The notes beneath the pieces are model-generated. The model ran no database searches. It was not told the DNA's origin and was given only the letters and a program-made list of their open reading frames with translations. The translations under genes and the position numbers were made by a program. Source: Methanobacteriaceae archaeon (GTDB taxonomy: Archaea > Methanobacteriota > Methanobacteria > Methanobacteriales > Methanobacteriaceae). From it: 38,531 nucleotides of DNA. The stretch covers positions 1 to 38,531 of the forward strand of contig JAHKLT010000048.1 of assembly GCA_020854915.1 (NCBI GenBank), read 5' to 3'. This document shows positions 26,465 through 35,412 of this stretch, in pieces (the stretch's first letter is position 1; each line of letters starts with the position of its first letter).

Positions 26465-26833
26465 TTATCCCCCTATTGTGAAAACATGTATTTTGTTTTT
26501 TTTAGCATAAGGTTTCATTCTTTTTTCAATATCTTCAGTGAAAATATTATTCACTGCTTCATCAAAATCAAAGTTTTCATAATCTTTAATACCAATATCT
26601 TGTCTTACACTATGAGAACGAATAATGTTACTTGTTAATTCTATAATTATTTGTTCTACATCATCAGGTATTGATTCAGGAATTTGATATCCTTTTTTGA
26701 CCCATGATGCCATAGCATCATAATAATCTTCAATATACTTATCTAATTCTATTTCAGTACAATTGAAAAGGTCTTCAGTATTTTTTAAAGATCCAGAGTA
26801 TCTTTTGATTTTTATAAGAGTTGATGGATCCAT
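26465..26833 (-). CDS. Head-tail connector-like protein
   Basis: This 122-aa protein is mostly helical and acidic. It begins MDPSTLIKIKRYSGSLKNTE and contains the stretch EQIIIELTSNIIRSHSVRQD. Its position directly after the major capsid gene and before gp10-like and terminator-like genes matches the adaptor (gp6-type) slot. No specific motif confirms this. Confidence 0.55.
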   Translation of the reverse strand: MDPSTLIKIKRYSGSLKNTEDLFNCTEIELDKYIEDYYDAMASWVKKGYQIPESIPDDVEQIIIELTSNIIRSHSVRQDIGIKDYENFDFDEAVNNIFTEDIEKRMKPYAKKNKIHVFTIGG

Positions 26834-26883
26834 GAAAATTAAACTCCTATTTTTGTAAAAAAAAGTAAAAATTAATTTTTTTG

Positions 26884-28170
26884 TTATTCTTCAACCATAG
26901 TAATAGTTAAAGATTTATTTTCACTAGAAATAGATACAGGTGTAGTACTTACAAAGTCTTCATATCCAGTACAAGTTGCAGTGTAATTGTATGTTCCTTC
27001 TGGAACATTGTTTATTGTACTACCTCCTGCAGATCCAGTTCCACTGCTGGAATATTCATTATTGTCTGCATCGGTTAGTGTTACTATTGCACCAGTTATG
27101 GGATCAGTACCATCAGTAACAATAATAGATACATTAACTTTATTTTGTGGAACTGGAGTTATGCTTTCTTTTAAGAAAGCAAGACTAGTAGCATCACATT
27201 CAGCAAACTGAGTATCAGCATAAACAGTACTAGCAATATCTGTTTTATTAGCTCTAAGATTAAAATCATCTTCAACAATAACATTTTCCTTATTAATAAA
27301 GTACTGAAGATTTTCTTCATGAGTAAAGATAATAGGTTTTTCAGTATAACCATTTCTAAGAGTACTGAATGCAGGAACACTGATTAAAGGATTACCTTCA
27401 ATGCTTAACTGATTTTTCTCTTCAATGTAAGTGATACTTTTATCAACATCTTTGTTATCAGCTATCCATCTAATACAAGCTCTTTTCAATGATTCAGGAA
27501 CTAATAATTTATTTTTTCCATCTTCAATATATTTATCAGGCATTGCATCAATTATTCTTCTGATTTCTTTAATAGGATTACTATCTGTTGCAGTTAAATC
27601 TATTTCATCAATAGGATTATCCCCATCATCTTGTAATTTTTTAATAGCTCCATCCACTACTTTAAAACCAGTAGGTACACCAACTACAGAACTACTTTTA
27701 TCCCCATAAATAAGAGTTCTTTCTAATGCTCTACCACATGCAGCACCAAACTGTTGAGTTAAAGTATTCATAAATCCTTTGCCCTCAATGTTTCTTCTAA
27801 GAGCTGTTCTATGAATACCAGTTAATGCTCTGAGTTCTTCACATTCATAAGATCTATCTAAAAAGATAGGATTTTGATCATCTTCTAAAACTTGAGGAAC
27901 TCCATTAATTCTACCTGCTTCTAATTCAAGATTAAAGGACATTGTATCAACTACTCCTTTATCATTATCTACAGGAACCATTTTAATATTACTTAAAAAA
28001 GTTGTTGATGATTCCATTGCTTGAATAAATTTATCAAGTTTTTCAGCTTGCAATACTCCGTTATTTAATTTTCCAGAACCCACACCAATATCTACAAATT
28101 TGACTACTCCAAAATTTTGATTGGATATGATTCTATTTTTAATTTCTTTTTCAACTGTTGCCATTGACAT
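26884..28170 (-). CDS. Major capsid protein with C-terminal Ig-like domain
   Basis: This 428-aa protein follows the protease/scaffold gene. Residues 1-345 show HK97-type coat features: an N-terminal helical arm, NPIFLDRSYECEELRALTGI, GAACGRALERTLIYGDKSS, a helix KEIRRIIDAMPDKYIEDGKN and LSIEGNPLISVPAFSTLRNG. Residues about 346-428 are an Ig/carboxypeptidase-regulatory-like domain (VSIIVTDGTDPITGAIVTLT; GTYNYTATCTGYED) that would decorate the capsid surface. AGGAG lies 8 nt before the first ATG; a second ATG two codons later is also possible. Confidence 0.85.
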   Translation of the reverse strand: MSMATVEKEIKNRIISNQNFGVVKFVDIGVGSGKLNNGVLQAEKLDKFIQAMESSTTFLSNIKMVPVDNDKGVVDTMSFNLELEAGRINGVPQVLEDDQNPIFLDRSYECEELRALTGIHRTALRRNIEGKGFMNTLTQQFGAACGRALERTLIYGDKSSSVVGVPTGFKVVDGAIKKLQDDGDNPIDEIDLTATDSNPIKEIRRIIDAMPDKYIEDGKNKLLVPESLKRACIRWIADNKDVDKSITYIEEKNQLSIEGNPLISVPAFSTLRNGYTEKPIIFTHEENLQYFINKENVIVEDDFNLRANKTDIASTVYADTQFAECDATSLAFLKESITPVPQNKVNVSIIVTDGTDPITGAIVTLTDADNNEYSSSGTGSAGGSTINNVPEGTYNYTATCTGYEDFVSTTPVSISSENKSLTITMVEE

Positions 28171-28181
28171 TATTTCAACTC

Positions 28182-29150
28182 CTATTTTTTTGGAAGACCA
28201 TTTGCTTGACGGCCTACTCTTTCTAATAAACTTTCTTCAGGTGCGGATTTTTTTACTAGGTCAGGATCTACTTCTTGACTTTCAAGTTCTTCTTCAGCTT
28301 CCTCTTCAGGTTCTTCTAAATTTTCTTTAGGTGTAGATTTAGCAACTGTTTCTGCAGCTGGTGTTTCTTCACCTTCAGGTTCTTCTTCTTGATTTTCAAT
28401 TTTATTTAATCTTGTTTCTATCTTATCGATTTTTTCTAAAGCGTTATCGATTTTAGCTTCAAGAGTATCTTCTTCATTTTTTTCTTCATTTTTCTCTGGG
28501 TTTTTTTCAGGTATTCCTTCCTGTTTTACTGGAGATTCAGGAGCTGTTTTATGGACTAATCCACCAAACAATCTCTCAAAGAAACTCTCAGACATTGTTA
28601 CATTATTTTTTTCATTTTCATTTTCATCATTTGTCATTGAATCCACCTCTAAATCAATATATTTTTTAACAAATTCTTCATCATCCTCATACACCTTAAA
28701 AGTAGCTAAAGGTTGACTTGGCTTATCTACTGCACTTACTGTTGCAGGTGACCAACCACGATCTTCAATATCTTTAAAAGTCATTAATCTACCTTCTTTT
28801 TTAGGAATTTTAACTCCTCTTCTCATTTCTTCAACACTTTTTTTAGGTGCTGCAGTAACACTCCAACCAGTATATTCACCATCACGAATTGCTTGTTCAA
28901 TTTCAGGATCTATTATTTCACCAGTTATCATCCACGTGTTTTTAGGAAGAGTTTTTCCATCAAAAATAGATTCAGATTCTGTACGATATGATTCTAAACA
29001 TTTAGCTATAGGTTGTAGAGAATGTTGTACATCTATTGTTTGACCTAACCTGTTGAATGTGAGAATAGCATATCCTATTTCTTCATCTGATAAAACTTCA
29101 CCAATTATATCAGGCATTCCAGGTACACAAACTGGGCCTTTTACAATCAA
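28182..29150 (-). CDS. Prohead protease (XkdF/S78_2-like) fused to an acidic scaffold
   Basis: This 322-aa protein has a protease half (1-165) with GYAILTFNRLGQTIDVQHSL, giving His43, and KNTWMITGEIIDPEIEQAI followed by YTGWSVTA, giving Ser97. This fits the XkdF-like Peptidase_S78_2 family of head maturation proteases. The C-terminal half is very Glu-rich with a coiled coil (NALEKIDKIETRLNKIENQ), typical of a scaffolding delta domain. It lies just upstream of the coat gene. The start is TTG at 29150, with GGTGA about 8 nt upstream. It would self-cleave after shell assembly. Confidence 0.85.
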   Translation of the reverse strand: MIVKGPVCVPGMPDIIGEVLSDEEIGYAILTFNRLGQTIDVQHSLQPIAKCLESYRTESESIFDGKTLPKNTWMITGEIIDPEIEQAIRDGEYTGWSVTAAPKKSVEEMRRGVKIPKKEGRLMTFKDIEDRGWSPATVSAVDKPSQPLATFKVYEDDEEFVKKYIDLEVDSMTNDENENEKNNVTMSESFFERLFGGLVHKTAPESPVKQEGIPEKNPEKNEEKNEEDTLEAKIDNALEKIDKIETRLNKIENQEEEPEGEETPAAETVAKSTPKENLEEPEEEAEEELESQEVDPDLVKKSAPEESLLERVGRQANGLPKK

Positions 29151-29467
29151 AATAAATCACCACTTTTATAATATTTTTTTTATATAGCTATCGCTATGAC
29201 AGGCTTTTAATAAATTATGGAAAAATTAGTGATAGCTATTTGCACATGAAAATTATGTGTTTTAAAATTTGATTGAAGAAAAATTTTTGTGTTCTTCAAT
29301 ATGTAGCGAGGACAATTTTCAGTAAAAACTAATTGTGTCCTTCAATAGTAGGAGTGGAAAGTTAGAAAAAAGTTATTATATATTGAACATTAAAATTGCA
29401 ACTGCAAAAAATAATTTTAAAAATGTATAAAAAAAAATAGGAAAAATATTAAAAAAAGATAAAATAT
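29151..29467. other. 317-bp non-coding gap inside the head gene cluster
   Basis: No gene is seen, which is unusual among otherwise packed head genes. It contains an imperfect inverted repeat (29184-29196 and 29227-29239, ATAGCTATC.CTA with one mismatch), one copy of a 32-bp repeat (29340-29371), and a related shorter unit at about 29292-29314 (CTTCAATATGTAGCGAGG). It could hold a promoter for the protease-capsid genes, a small RNA or a virus-specific site. Confidence 0.6.
29340..29371. repeat. 32-bp direct repeat, copy 1
   Basis: CTTCAATAGTAGGAGTGGAA continuing to AGTTAGAAAAAA is identical to 35996-36027. Both copies are intergenic. Confidence 0.85.
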
Positions 29468-29788
29468 TTATTCTTCAGTGACCTCTTTAATCATAGGACG
29501 GAATTCAGGAAACTCATCAATAAAATTAGTTGCATCTTGATAAACTTTATCTATGTAATCTGGAATTTCTAATCTTTTTTCTTCCACTCTTTGTTTATCA
29601 TATAATCTAGAATAATCTAAATTATTATTCCATTTATTAATAAGAGCATGTTTAAAATCTGGAGTTAATCCCCATAATTGAGAAGTAATTAAAGAAGGTA
29701 TAGCTTTATCATAATTTAATATTGTATTAACATATTTTTTAGGCATGTTCTTAAAAAATGATGTATTCCATGTGATATATTTGTGCAT
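29468..29788 (-). CDS. Unknown provirus protein
   Basis: This 106-aa protein begins MHKYITWNTSFFKNMPKKYV and is mixed charged, with predicted helices and the segment DFKHALINKWNNNLDYSRLY. It has no recognisable domain, signal or membrane segment. It lies between the minor head protein and the protease gene, with gaps on both sides, and is on the same strand. It could be a small head component or an accessory gene. Confidence 0.6.
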   Translation of the reverse strand: MHKYITWNTSFFKNMPKKYVNTILNYDKAIPSLITSQLWGLTPDFKHALINKWNNNLDYSRLYDKQRVEEKRLEIPDYIDKVYQDATNFIDEFPEFRPMIKEVTEE

Positions 29789-29860
29789 AAATATTCTTTA
29801 ACCTCCAAGCTATTTAATTAATTATAATATTTGTATTTAATAATATTTAAAAATTTAATT

Positions 29861-31465
29861 TTATTTTATAAACTCCCATAAATAATATTTTCCTTCATTT
29901 TTAATTAGTTTTAATTTAGATCCTTTAGGCAATAATACTTCCATATCTTTAGGAGTCATTGATATATCTTCCAAGTAAGGAACTTTAGTTCCTTTTTTAA
30001 TTAATATATCATGAATATATTCCCCATAATCTGTTTTATTTCGTGATATACTAGTTGATAATAAACTTTCAGAAACATATATTCCTTCAATAGTTTTACT
30101 TATCATGTAATCTGTCTGTTCTCTTCTAGTAACAATGATATTTTCTTTAACCTTTTTAGCACTAGGAACAATCTTATCCGAATATTGTTTATATTCTTCA
30201 AATGTTAAACCAACATTTACAAAAGTAGGTTTTGTTTTTAATATTTTTATTAATTCTTTGTATTGTTTAGCATTATTATTCCTTAAAGCTTTATCTCCTT
30301 TACCAGTATAAATTTGTGTAGCTGAAACAATTTCTTTAGATTGTGATTTAATACTCTGTTTATTAATAATATTTTTATTATTATTACTAATATTAACATA
30401 AGTTCTATTATTATAATTAATAGTTCTTGGAAAATCTAAAGCTATATTTGTCTTAGTTTGAGGTTTGTTTGTAGTAGGAATAAGATTAGTTAAGCTATTT
30501 TTAACTTTATCTTTAGTAGTTGTTCTAGAACTATTAGAACCACTATTACTTCTAGAACTCTTTTTATAGTTATCTGGTTTAGAATCAGTATAATCTAAGT
30601 AGCAATGACAGTTAGCTACATTTTCAGCACCACCAGCTAAATCTCCTGGATACATCAGGTAAGCTTTGTAAGATCCATAAATTTCAAATGGTTCATCAAT
30701 TTCAACACTATTAATAAGTTTTGCACGATGCCAAGCTCTTGATTTACCTCTGCTACGTCCATTCATCCATATTTTATAGCCATAATTCATATTTAATGCT
30801 TCTTCTAAAGCTAAAGCATTAGTATTAGTATGAATTGCATCACCAATAATTTGATTAATTTTACGATATTGAATACCAGTAGGACTAAGAATCTTCTTTT
30901 TAGTTAAACCAGCTTTTTTAATTTGCTTAGCAGTCATACCTTTAGTATTAACAGTACGACCTGTTTTATCAACATATTTAACACTATAACTATTATTTTT
31001 ATTCCTAACAAATTCATTTTTTAAAACATCTTTTAATTCTGTTTTATTCATAGCTGATTTACTAGTTTCTTTGAATAATTTCTCAGTAGCTTTACGAATA
31101 TCATTAGAATTATTGATTAATCTGTTACTAACAATTTCAGAATAAATTTTAGCATTACTTTGTAATATCTTTTGAATATTTTTACTTTGAGTATTATATT
31201 GATAACTTTTAGCATCATTGTATAATGTTTCTTTAACTATTTTATGAGCTTCACTACGAATATCAGTAATTTTATATTTATTTACATTACCTTCTGTTAA
31301 TTGTTTAATAACATTATTATTTATTTTATCTTGCAGATTATTAATCCGAGTATTACCTTTATTTAAATGAACATTACGTTTATTATCTGATTTAATTACT
31401 AAAAATTCTTGAATAGCTTGTGCAGTATAAGCAAAATTCAACAATCCTTTATTAGTAGTATTCAT
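29861..31465 (-). CDS. Minor head protein (Mu gpF/SPP1 gp7-like) fused to ADP-ribosyltransferase-like domain
   Basis: This 534-aa protein directly follows the portal gene. Residues about 200-305 form the head morphogenesis domain (SRAWHRAKLINSVEIDEPFE; MYPGDLAGGAENVANCHCYL). After a Ser/Asn linker, residues about 370-534 resemble an R-S-E ADP-ribosyltransferase: Arg447/Arg448 in VTRREQ, the STS motif at 470-472 in LLSTSISRN, and DMEVLLPKGSKLKL with Glu509, where the first acid of the usual E-x-E is Asp507. Such fusions occur in phages of Firmicutes. The enzyme could be injected with DNA and modify a host target using NAD; this is inference. Confidence 0.8.
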   Translation of the reverse strand: MNTTNKGLLNFAYTAQAIQEFLVIKSDNKRNVHLNKGNTRINNLQDKINNNVIKQLTEGNVNKYKITDIRSEAHKIVKETLYNDAKSYQYNTQSKNIQKILQSNAKIYSEIVSNRLINNSNDIRKATEKLFKETSKSAMNKTELKDVLKNEFVRNKNNSYSVKYVDKTGRTVNTKGMTAKQIKKAGLTKKKILSPTGIQYRKINQIIGDAIHTNTNALALEEALNMNYGYKIWMNGRSRGKSRAWHRAKLINSVEIDEPFEIYGSYKAYLMYPGDLAGGAENVANCHCYLDYTDSKPDNYKKSSRSNSGSNSSRTTTKDKVKNSLTNLIPTTNKPQTKTNIALDFPRTINYNNRTYVNISNNNKNIINKQSIKSQSKEIVSATQIYTGKGDKALRNNNAKQYKELIKILKTKPTFVNVGLTFEEYKQYSDKIVPSAKKVKENIIVTRREQTDYMISKTIEGIYVSESLLSTSISRNKTDYGEYIHDILIKKGTKVPYLEDISMTPKDMEVLLPKGSKLKLIKNEGKYYLWEFIK

Positions 31466-31471
31466 AAAAAA

Positions 31472-32881
31472 TCATTCATTTATTTTATTTTCAAGATTAT
31501 TTACAACATCAGATAATTTACTCTCAGGATCAGTAGGCTTATTATCACCATAAACAACAGAATCTAAAGATTGATTATTCATGAACCTTGAATTATAAAA
31601 CTCATCTGATTCATCCATACTAAAACCATAAGCACTACAAAAAGTATTAACAAACTCACCAAGAGTAGCTCCACCATTTTGAAGAATATGAATACCAGTT
31701 TTTATTTTATCTTCTTCATTATCAAAATTAGGTTGAATCATCTCAAGAATAGTATCAGCAATACCAAAACAACTACGAATAATCTTTTTAGTAACAAAAC
31801 TAGCTATTCTTCTTTGACTATTTCTAATAGTAGTATTACTATAATTTTTCAATAATTCTTTTGTTCTATTACTAGCTATACCTTCACTAGTTCCAGCACC
31901 TAACCTTTCTTTTGGAATTTTATGTATTTCACGTATTCTATTTCTTACACTTTCACTCAATTCTAAAAAACTACCCTCTTTCTTTTCATCACCAATTTTA
32001 GTTACATTTACTTGAACACCATCTTTTTCAGCTGAAGGTAAAACCATACACAATGCCGTTCCAGGAGTATTACTAATTTGTTGAAATTCTTTTTCTAAAT
32101 CACTTTCCCATGCATCTAAAGCATCTTCTTTATTATCTTCATCATCACCAATATCTATAGTTCCAGTAACTGTAATCATATAATTAGGAATACCATGAGC
32201 ATTAAAATGACCTTTCTGATAATTAATAATAGCATTATCAGTCATAATAGCTTCTATCTCAGAAATATAAACAGGTTTACCATAAACTTTAGATTCCTCA
32301 CTTTTACGATTAAACCATATCAATTCATGAGCCTGATCTTCCAAAGACAAATTATCTTCAAAATCACCAGTATATTTATTTAATTTCTTAGTATCATCCT
32401 TCTTAAAAATCTTAAAATAAATTTCATTAGTACCAATCTTCTGAACAGCTCTTTCTTTATCTTTACACATCCTCAAATACAAACTATTCACATGATTTAT
32501 CCCAATTAATTTACCAGCATCCTCTTTTAATAATTCCATTCCAGAAAAACCATATGTATCAAAATCTTCTACAAAACTTTCTAATTGTTCTTCAAAATCA
32601 AAATCTTCAATTAATCCTTCAAGATCATTATCAATTTCACCATCACAAACAATTTTTTTACCTGATAAAATTGTATCTTCAGCTTTAGTACTAATACATA
32701 AATCATGAAGACCAGACATTTCTCTTAAATCCCTTAGTAAAAAAGGATCATAAACTGGTTCAATAATTGTAGAACCATACTTCAATTCGTCTTCAACAAG
32801 TTCTTGAGATCTTACTTCATATTCTTCAAGCACACTTTTTATTACCGCATCTTTTAGAAAATTACTACTTACAATTTTCAT
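31472..32881 (-). CDS. Portal protein
   Basis: A protein of about 469 residues lies after the large terminase. It has GLHDLCISTKAEDTILSGKK, an acidic stretch, IWFNRKSEESKVYGKPVYIS, GHFNAHGIPNYMITVTGTID and a conserved late segment RIREIHKIPKERLGAGTSEG, all typical of PBSX-type portals. It forms the ring through which DNA enters and leaves the head. The frame stays open to a GTG at 32893, but that start would overlap the terminase. An ATG at 32881 (MKIVSSNFLK) with GGAG 11 nt upstream, just past the terminase stop, is the better start. Confidence 0.85.
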   Translation of the reverse strand: MKIVSSNFLKDAVIKSVLEEYEVRSQELVEDELKYGSTIIEPVYDPFLLRDLREMSGLHDLCISTKAEDTILSGKKIVCDGEIDNDLEGLIEDFDFEEQLESFVEDFDTYGFSGMELLKEDAGKLIGINHVNSLYLRMCKDKERAVQKIGTNEIYFKIFKKDDTKKLNKYTGDFEDNLSLEDQAHELIWFNRKSEESKVYGKPVYISEIEAIMTDNAIINYQKGHFNAHGIPNYMITVTGTIDIGDDEDNKEDALDAWESDLEKEFQQISNTPGTALCMVLPSAEKDGVQVNVTKIGDEKKEGSFLELSESVRNRIREIHKIPKERLGAGTSEGIASNRTKELLKNYSNTTIRNSQRRIASFVTKKIIRSCFGIADTILEMIQPNFDNEEDKIKTGIHILQNGGATLGEFVNTFCSAYGFSMDESDEFYNSRFMNNQSLDSVVYGDNKPTDPESKLSDVVNNLENKINE

Positions 32882-32882
32882 T

Positions 32883-34244
32883 TTATATTTCACTCCTTTT
32901 TCTTTTTCTTAATTTTGTTATAGGTATAGAAGGATACAAACCTTCAACTAATAAACTAACAGAATCTACTCTATCATCATGAGTACTTTCATCATTAGAT
33001 ATTAATTTTTCACTAGGAAATTTCACAGCTTGTTTGATGAAAGTTTTTAACCATTTATTTTTAACAAAAAGAATCTTCTCTTGATTAATCTTTGGAACAA
33101 CACGACCAGCACGAATAGATTTATTTTTATAAACTGGAATAAATTTAGTATTATACTCTTCAAATTCAACAGTCCAATATTTTGTTAATTGTTTACCTGC
33201 CATTGCAGGTTGTTTTTCAATCCAATTAACATGATCATCATTTTGATCCATAACTCTTTTCATACTTTTTTCAAGTTTACCTGGATTCTTTTTAAAACTA
33301 TCCTGCCCATTAATTACAGCTATTTTCTCTTTAAAAATAGTTGATTTACTGTAAGCAGTATAATCAGCTCTAGGTTTTTCAGTATTAGCTATATCCCAAG
33401 ATAATACTTTATTAACTACATCCCATTCAGTTAACAATTCATCATATTCTTGCTTGCTAATAGAATGATCCCAAATCAAATCATAATCAAAAACATCACC
33501 AGATTTTCTTTCATAATCCCAATTACCTATCTGATACTGATAATCAGCTGGACTTAATTCTTTCAAATTTTCAAGATAAGATTCTCTTTCATCTTTAACA
33601 TAAGGATTATGCCATAAATTCATTTCAAAAAAAGGAAATTCTCCTTTAACAAATTTATCATTTAAATATTGACTTCCCTCACCTTCACTAGGATTACTAA
33701 TATAATACAAAGCCAAAGGAAATTTAGTTAACCCAGCTGTAGGTCTTAAACTACGATTTAAAAATCTTAAACAAATCTCAAATAATTCACTAGCCTCATC
33801 AACAATGATTTTATGATAAGCACGACTTTTAAATTTATTTTTATCCTTTTCATGAAGCATATAAGAATAAAATATTTTAGCATTATTCTTATGATTTATA
33901 AAAACCCTTTTAGATTGATTCCATTCAATATAAGGAAAAGCCTGAGTCCATTCATTAATATATTCTACTATTCCACCAGTAGCTATTACATCATCATAAG
34001 TTCTACGAACAATTAAACAACGATAATTAGGAACTTCAAAATGTTGTAATGCAAGAATAGCTCCAAGCATTGATTTACCACTCCAAGCAGAACCACCTAA
34101 CAATTTTCTTTTACTTCTACTAGCTATTGCATACAACTGCCGATTATAAGGTTTAACTGGAATAAAAGGATTCTTAAAAATAGTTCTTTGAAGTAATTTC
34201 TTTTGATTATAATCTAAACTTGATTTGGAATAATTTATCCTCAT
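32883..34244 (-). CDS. Terminase large subunit
   Basis: This 453-aa protein pumps and cuts DNA during packaging. The ATPase half has a Walker A motif LLGGSAWSGKSM (about 49-59) and a Walker B KIIVDEASEL (Asp149, Glu150), followed by the coupling motif YYISNPSEG. The nuclease half has VLSWDIANTE with Asp284 and HDDRVDSVSL with Asp424 and Asp427, as in RNase H-fold terminases of the PBSX/Terminase_3 type. Its ATG overlaps the small subunit stop by 4 nt. Length is normal and all key residues are present. Confidence 0.93.
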   Translation of the reverse strand: MRINYSKSSLDYNQKKLLQRTIFKNPFIPVKPYNRQLYAIASRSKRKLLGGSAWSGKSMLGAILALQHFEVPNYRCLIVRRTYDDVIATGGIVEYINEWTQAFPYIEWNQSKRVFINHKNNAKIFYSYMLHEKDKNKFKSRAYHKIIVDEASELFEICLRFLNRSLRPTAGLTKFPLALYYISNPSEGEGSQYLNDKFVKGEFPFFEMNLWHNPYVKDERESYLENLKELSPADYQYQIGNWDYERKSGDVFDYDLIWDHSISKQEYDELLTEWDVVNKVLSWDIANTEKPRADYTAYSKSTIFKEKIAVINGQDSFKKNPGKLEKSMKRVMDQNDDHVNWIEKQPAMAGKQLTKYWTVEFEEYNTKFIPVYKNKSIRAGRVVPKINQEKILFVKNKWLKTFIKQAVKFPSEKLISNDESTHDDRVDSVSLLVEGLYPSIPITKLRKRKRSEI

Positions 34245-34738
34245 AGTTGATCAACAAAATTATCATCTTCATCATTAATTTTCAACAAGTCCTCAAGTTC
34301 ATCATCATCCAAAGAAACAATATTTTTACTTTCAATTTCATTCACAATATTCACTTCAGTATCCGAATGACCCAGCAATTTAGCTTTTTCACCAAACAAA
34401 CCAATAAGTATTCTACCTTTCTGATAATTAGTCATATCATTAAAATCAATATTAGAAGCATCTTCAATCAAATTATCAATCTTATTAATATCTTCAACAT
34501 ATTCAGAAACAGCATTATCCTTTTTCTTTTGTGACTGCTCTTCATTATACATCACAATAGCTTCAGTTTTAACATTCAACTTACTATTCTTATACCTTCG
34601 GATACTACTCTCAGAAATACTCTCATTATATTCATCCTTCAAATAATTAGATACAAAACCAGCAGGTTTACCATCTAATAATAAATCATCAATTTCATCT
34701 CTATGCTTAGACCTCTCAACTTTACTAACAGGAGGCAC
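34241..34738 (-). CDS. Terminase small subunit
   Basis: A protein of about 165 residues overlaps the large subunit. It begins PPVSKVERSKHRDEIDDLLL and contains a helix-turn-helix (PAGFVSNYLKDEYNESISES then SIRRYKNSK) that would recognise the packaging site. The rest is acidic and helical and ends DDEDDNFVDQL. The frame extends to a TTG at 34762, but GGTGGTG stands just before 34744, so the GTG at 34738 or the ATG at 34744 is more likely the start. Identified by position, HTH and 4-nt overlap with the large subunit. Confidence 0.8.
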   Translation of the reverse strand: MPPVSKVERSKHRDEIDDLLLDGKPAGFVSNYLKDEYNESISESSIRRYKNSKLNVKTEAIVMYNEEQSQKKKDNAVSEYVEDINKIDNLIEDASNIDFNDMTNYQKGRILIGLFGEKAKLLGHSDTEVNIVNEIESKNIVSLDDDELEDLLKINDEDDNFVDQL

Positions 34739-34847
34739 ACACATCACCACCAAATAACACAATAATTACCCCAAAATAATATTACTCATCAAAACCACCA
34801 CTAAAAAAATTATCCCAAAAAAAATAGCTATTAAATTTTTTTTATTA

Positions 34848-35153
34848 TTATATCATTTCTATTAGTTTGGTTACTAAGAATGTTATTATTCCACCTAACA
34901 CTACCATTAATGCTGTGAATCCAAATTTAAAATTATTTATAGTGGTTTCTAGACTTGTTACTACTATGTTGAGTTTGTCTAGTGTTTCATCTAGTTTTTC
35001 CATTCTACAATGGGTTTCTGTTTCTACTTTTTTTATACCTTCTTGAAGTTTTTGTATATTTTTTTGTTTAGTGTCTAGTCTGTTTTCTATTAGTGAGATC
35101 CTGGTTTCTTGTTTACAGTTGTCTGTGTTTTTATGCTCCTTCATCTGTGTCAT
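34848..35153 (-). CDS. XhlA-like coiled-coil protein with C-terminal membrane segment
   Basis: From the ATG at 35153 (MTQMKEHKNTDNCKQ) it has 101 residues: a coiled coil (ENRLDTKQKNIQKLQEGIKK...TLDKLNIVVTSLETTINN) and one membrane segment (FGFTALMVVLGGIITFLVTK). This is the architecture of XhlA/haemolysin-like phage proteins that accompany holins. The frame is open further upstream to 35240, but that part overlaps the holin-like gene, so the shorter form is preferred. An ATG at 35144 is an alternative. Confidence 0.65.
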   Translation of the reverse strand: MTQMKEHKNTDNCKQETRISLIENRLDTKQKNIQKLQEGIKKVETETHCRMEKLDETLDKLNIVVTSLETTINNFKFGFTALMVVLGGIITFLVTKLIEMI

Positions 35154-35412
35154 CGTCCATTTCTTCGTTTTTGTTGCAAGAATATCCACAAGTATCATTA
35201 TTATTTTTTGTGAATATTGTGTTAGGATATTTTGCATCAAGTATTCCTAATATCAAAAATAGTATACTTACTATTATTGCTACAAGAGTGTTTCCTGTTG
35301 CTTCGTCAATCCCCACATATGGAGCTATTAACATTACTCCAAGTTTTATTATGGTAGTGAGATTACCACTGATATTATTTTTTAACATATTTATCGATTT
35401 ATTATACTCCAT
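35131..35412 (-). CDS. Holin-like small membrane protein
   Basis: This 93-aa protein has two membrane segments (about 19-38, IIKLGVMLIAPYVGI, and 43-62, LVAIIVSILFLILGILDA) joined by a short loop, and a charged C-terminal tail ending EEMDDDTDEGA. This is the form of a class II holin. It would permeabilise the membrane so that the endoisopeptidase, which has no signal peptide, reaches the wall. The lysis pair here is 25 kb from the lysin gene at the other end of the late operon. Confidence 0.65.
   Translation of the reverse strand: MEYNKSINMLKNNISGNLTTIIKLGVMLIAPYVGIDEATGNTLVAIIVSILFLILGILDAKYPNTIFTKNNNDTCGYSCNKNEEMDDDTDEGA

Noticed and set aside
29292-29371. CRISPR array
   Set aside because: Only two related units 48 bp apart, with the first diverged, and the second exact copy is 6.6 kb away. 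There is no regular array and no cas gene. It is kept only as a repeat and as one option in the findings.
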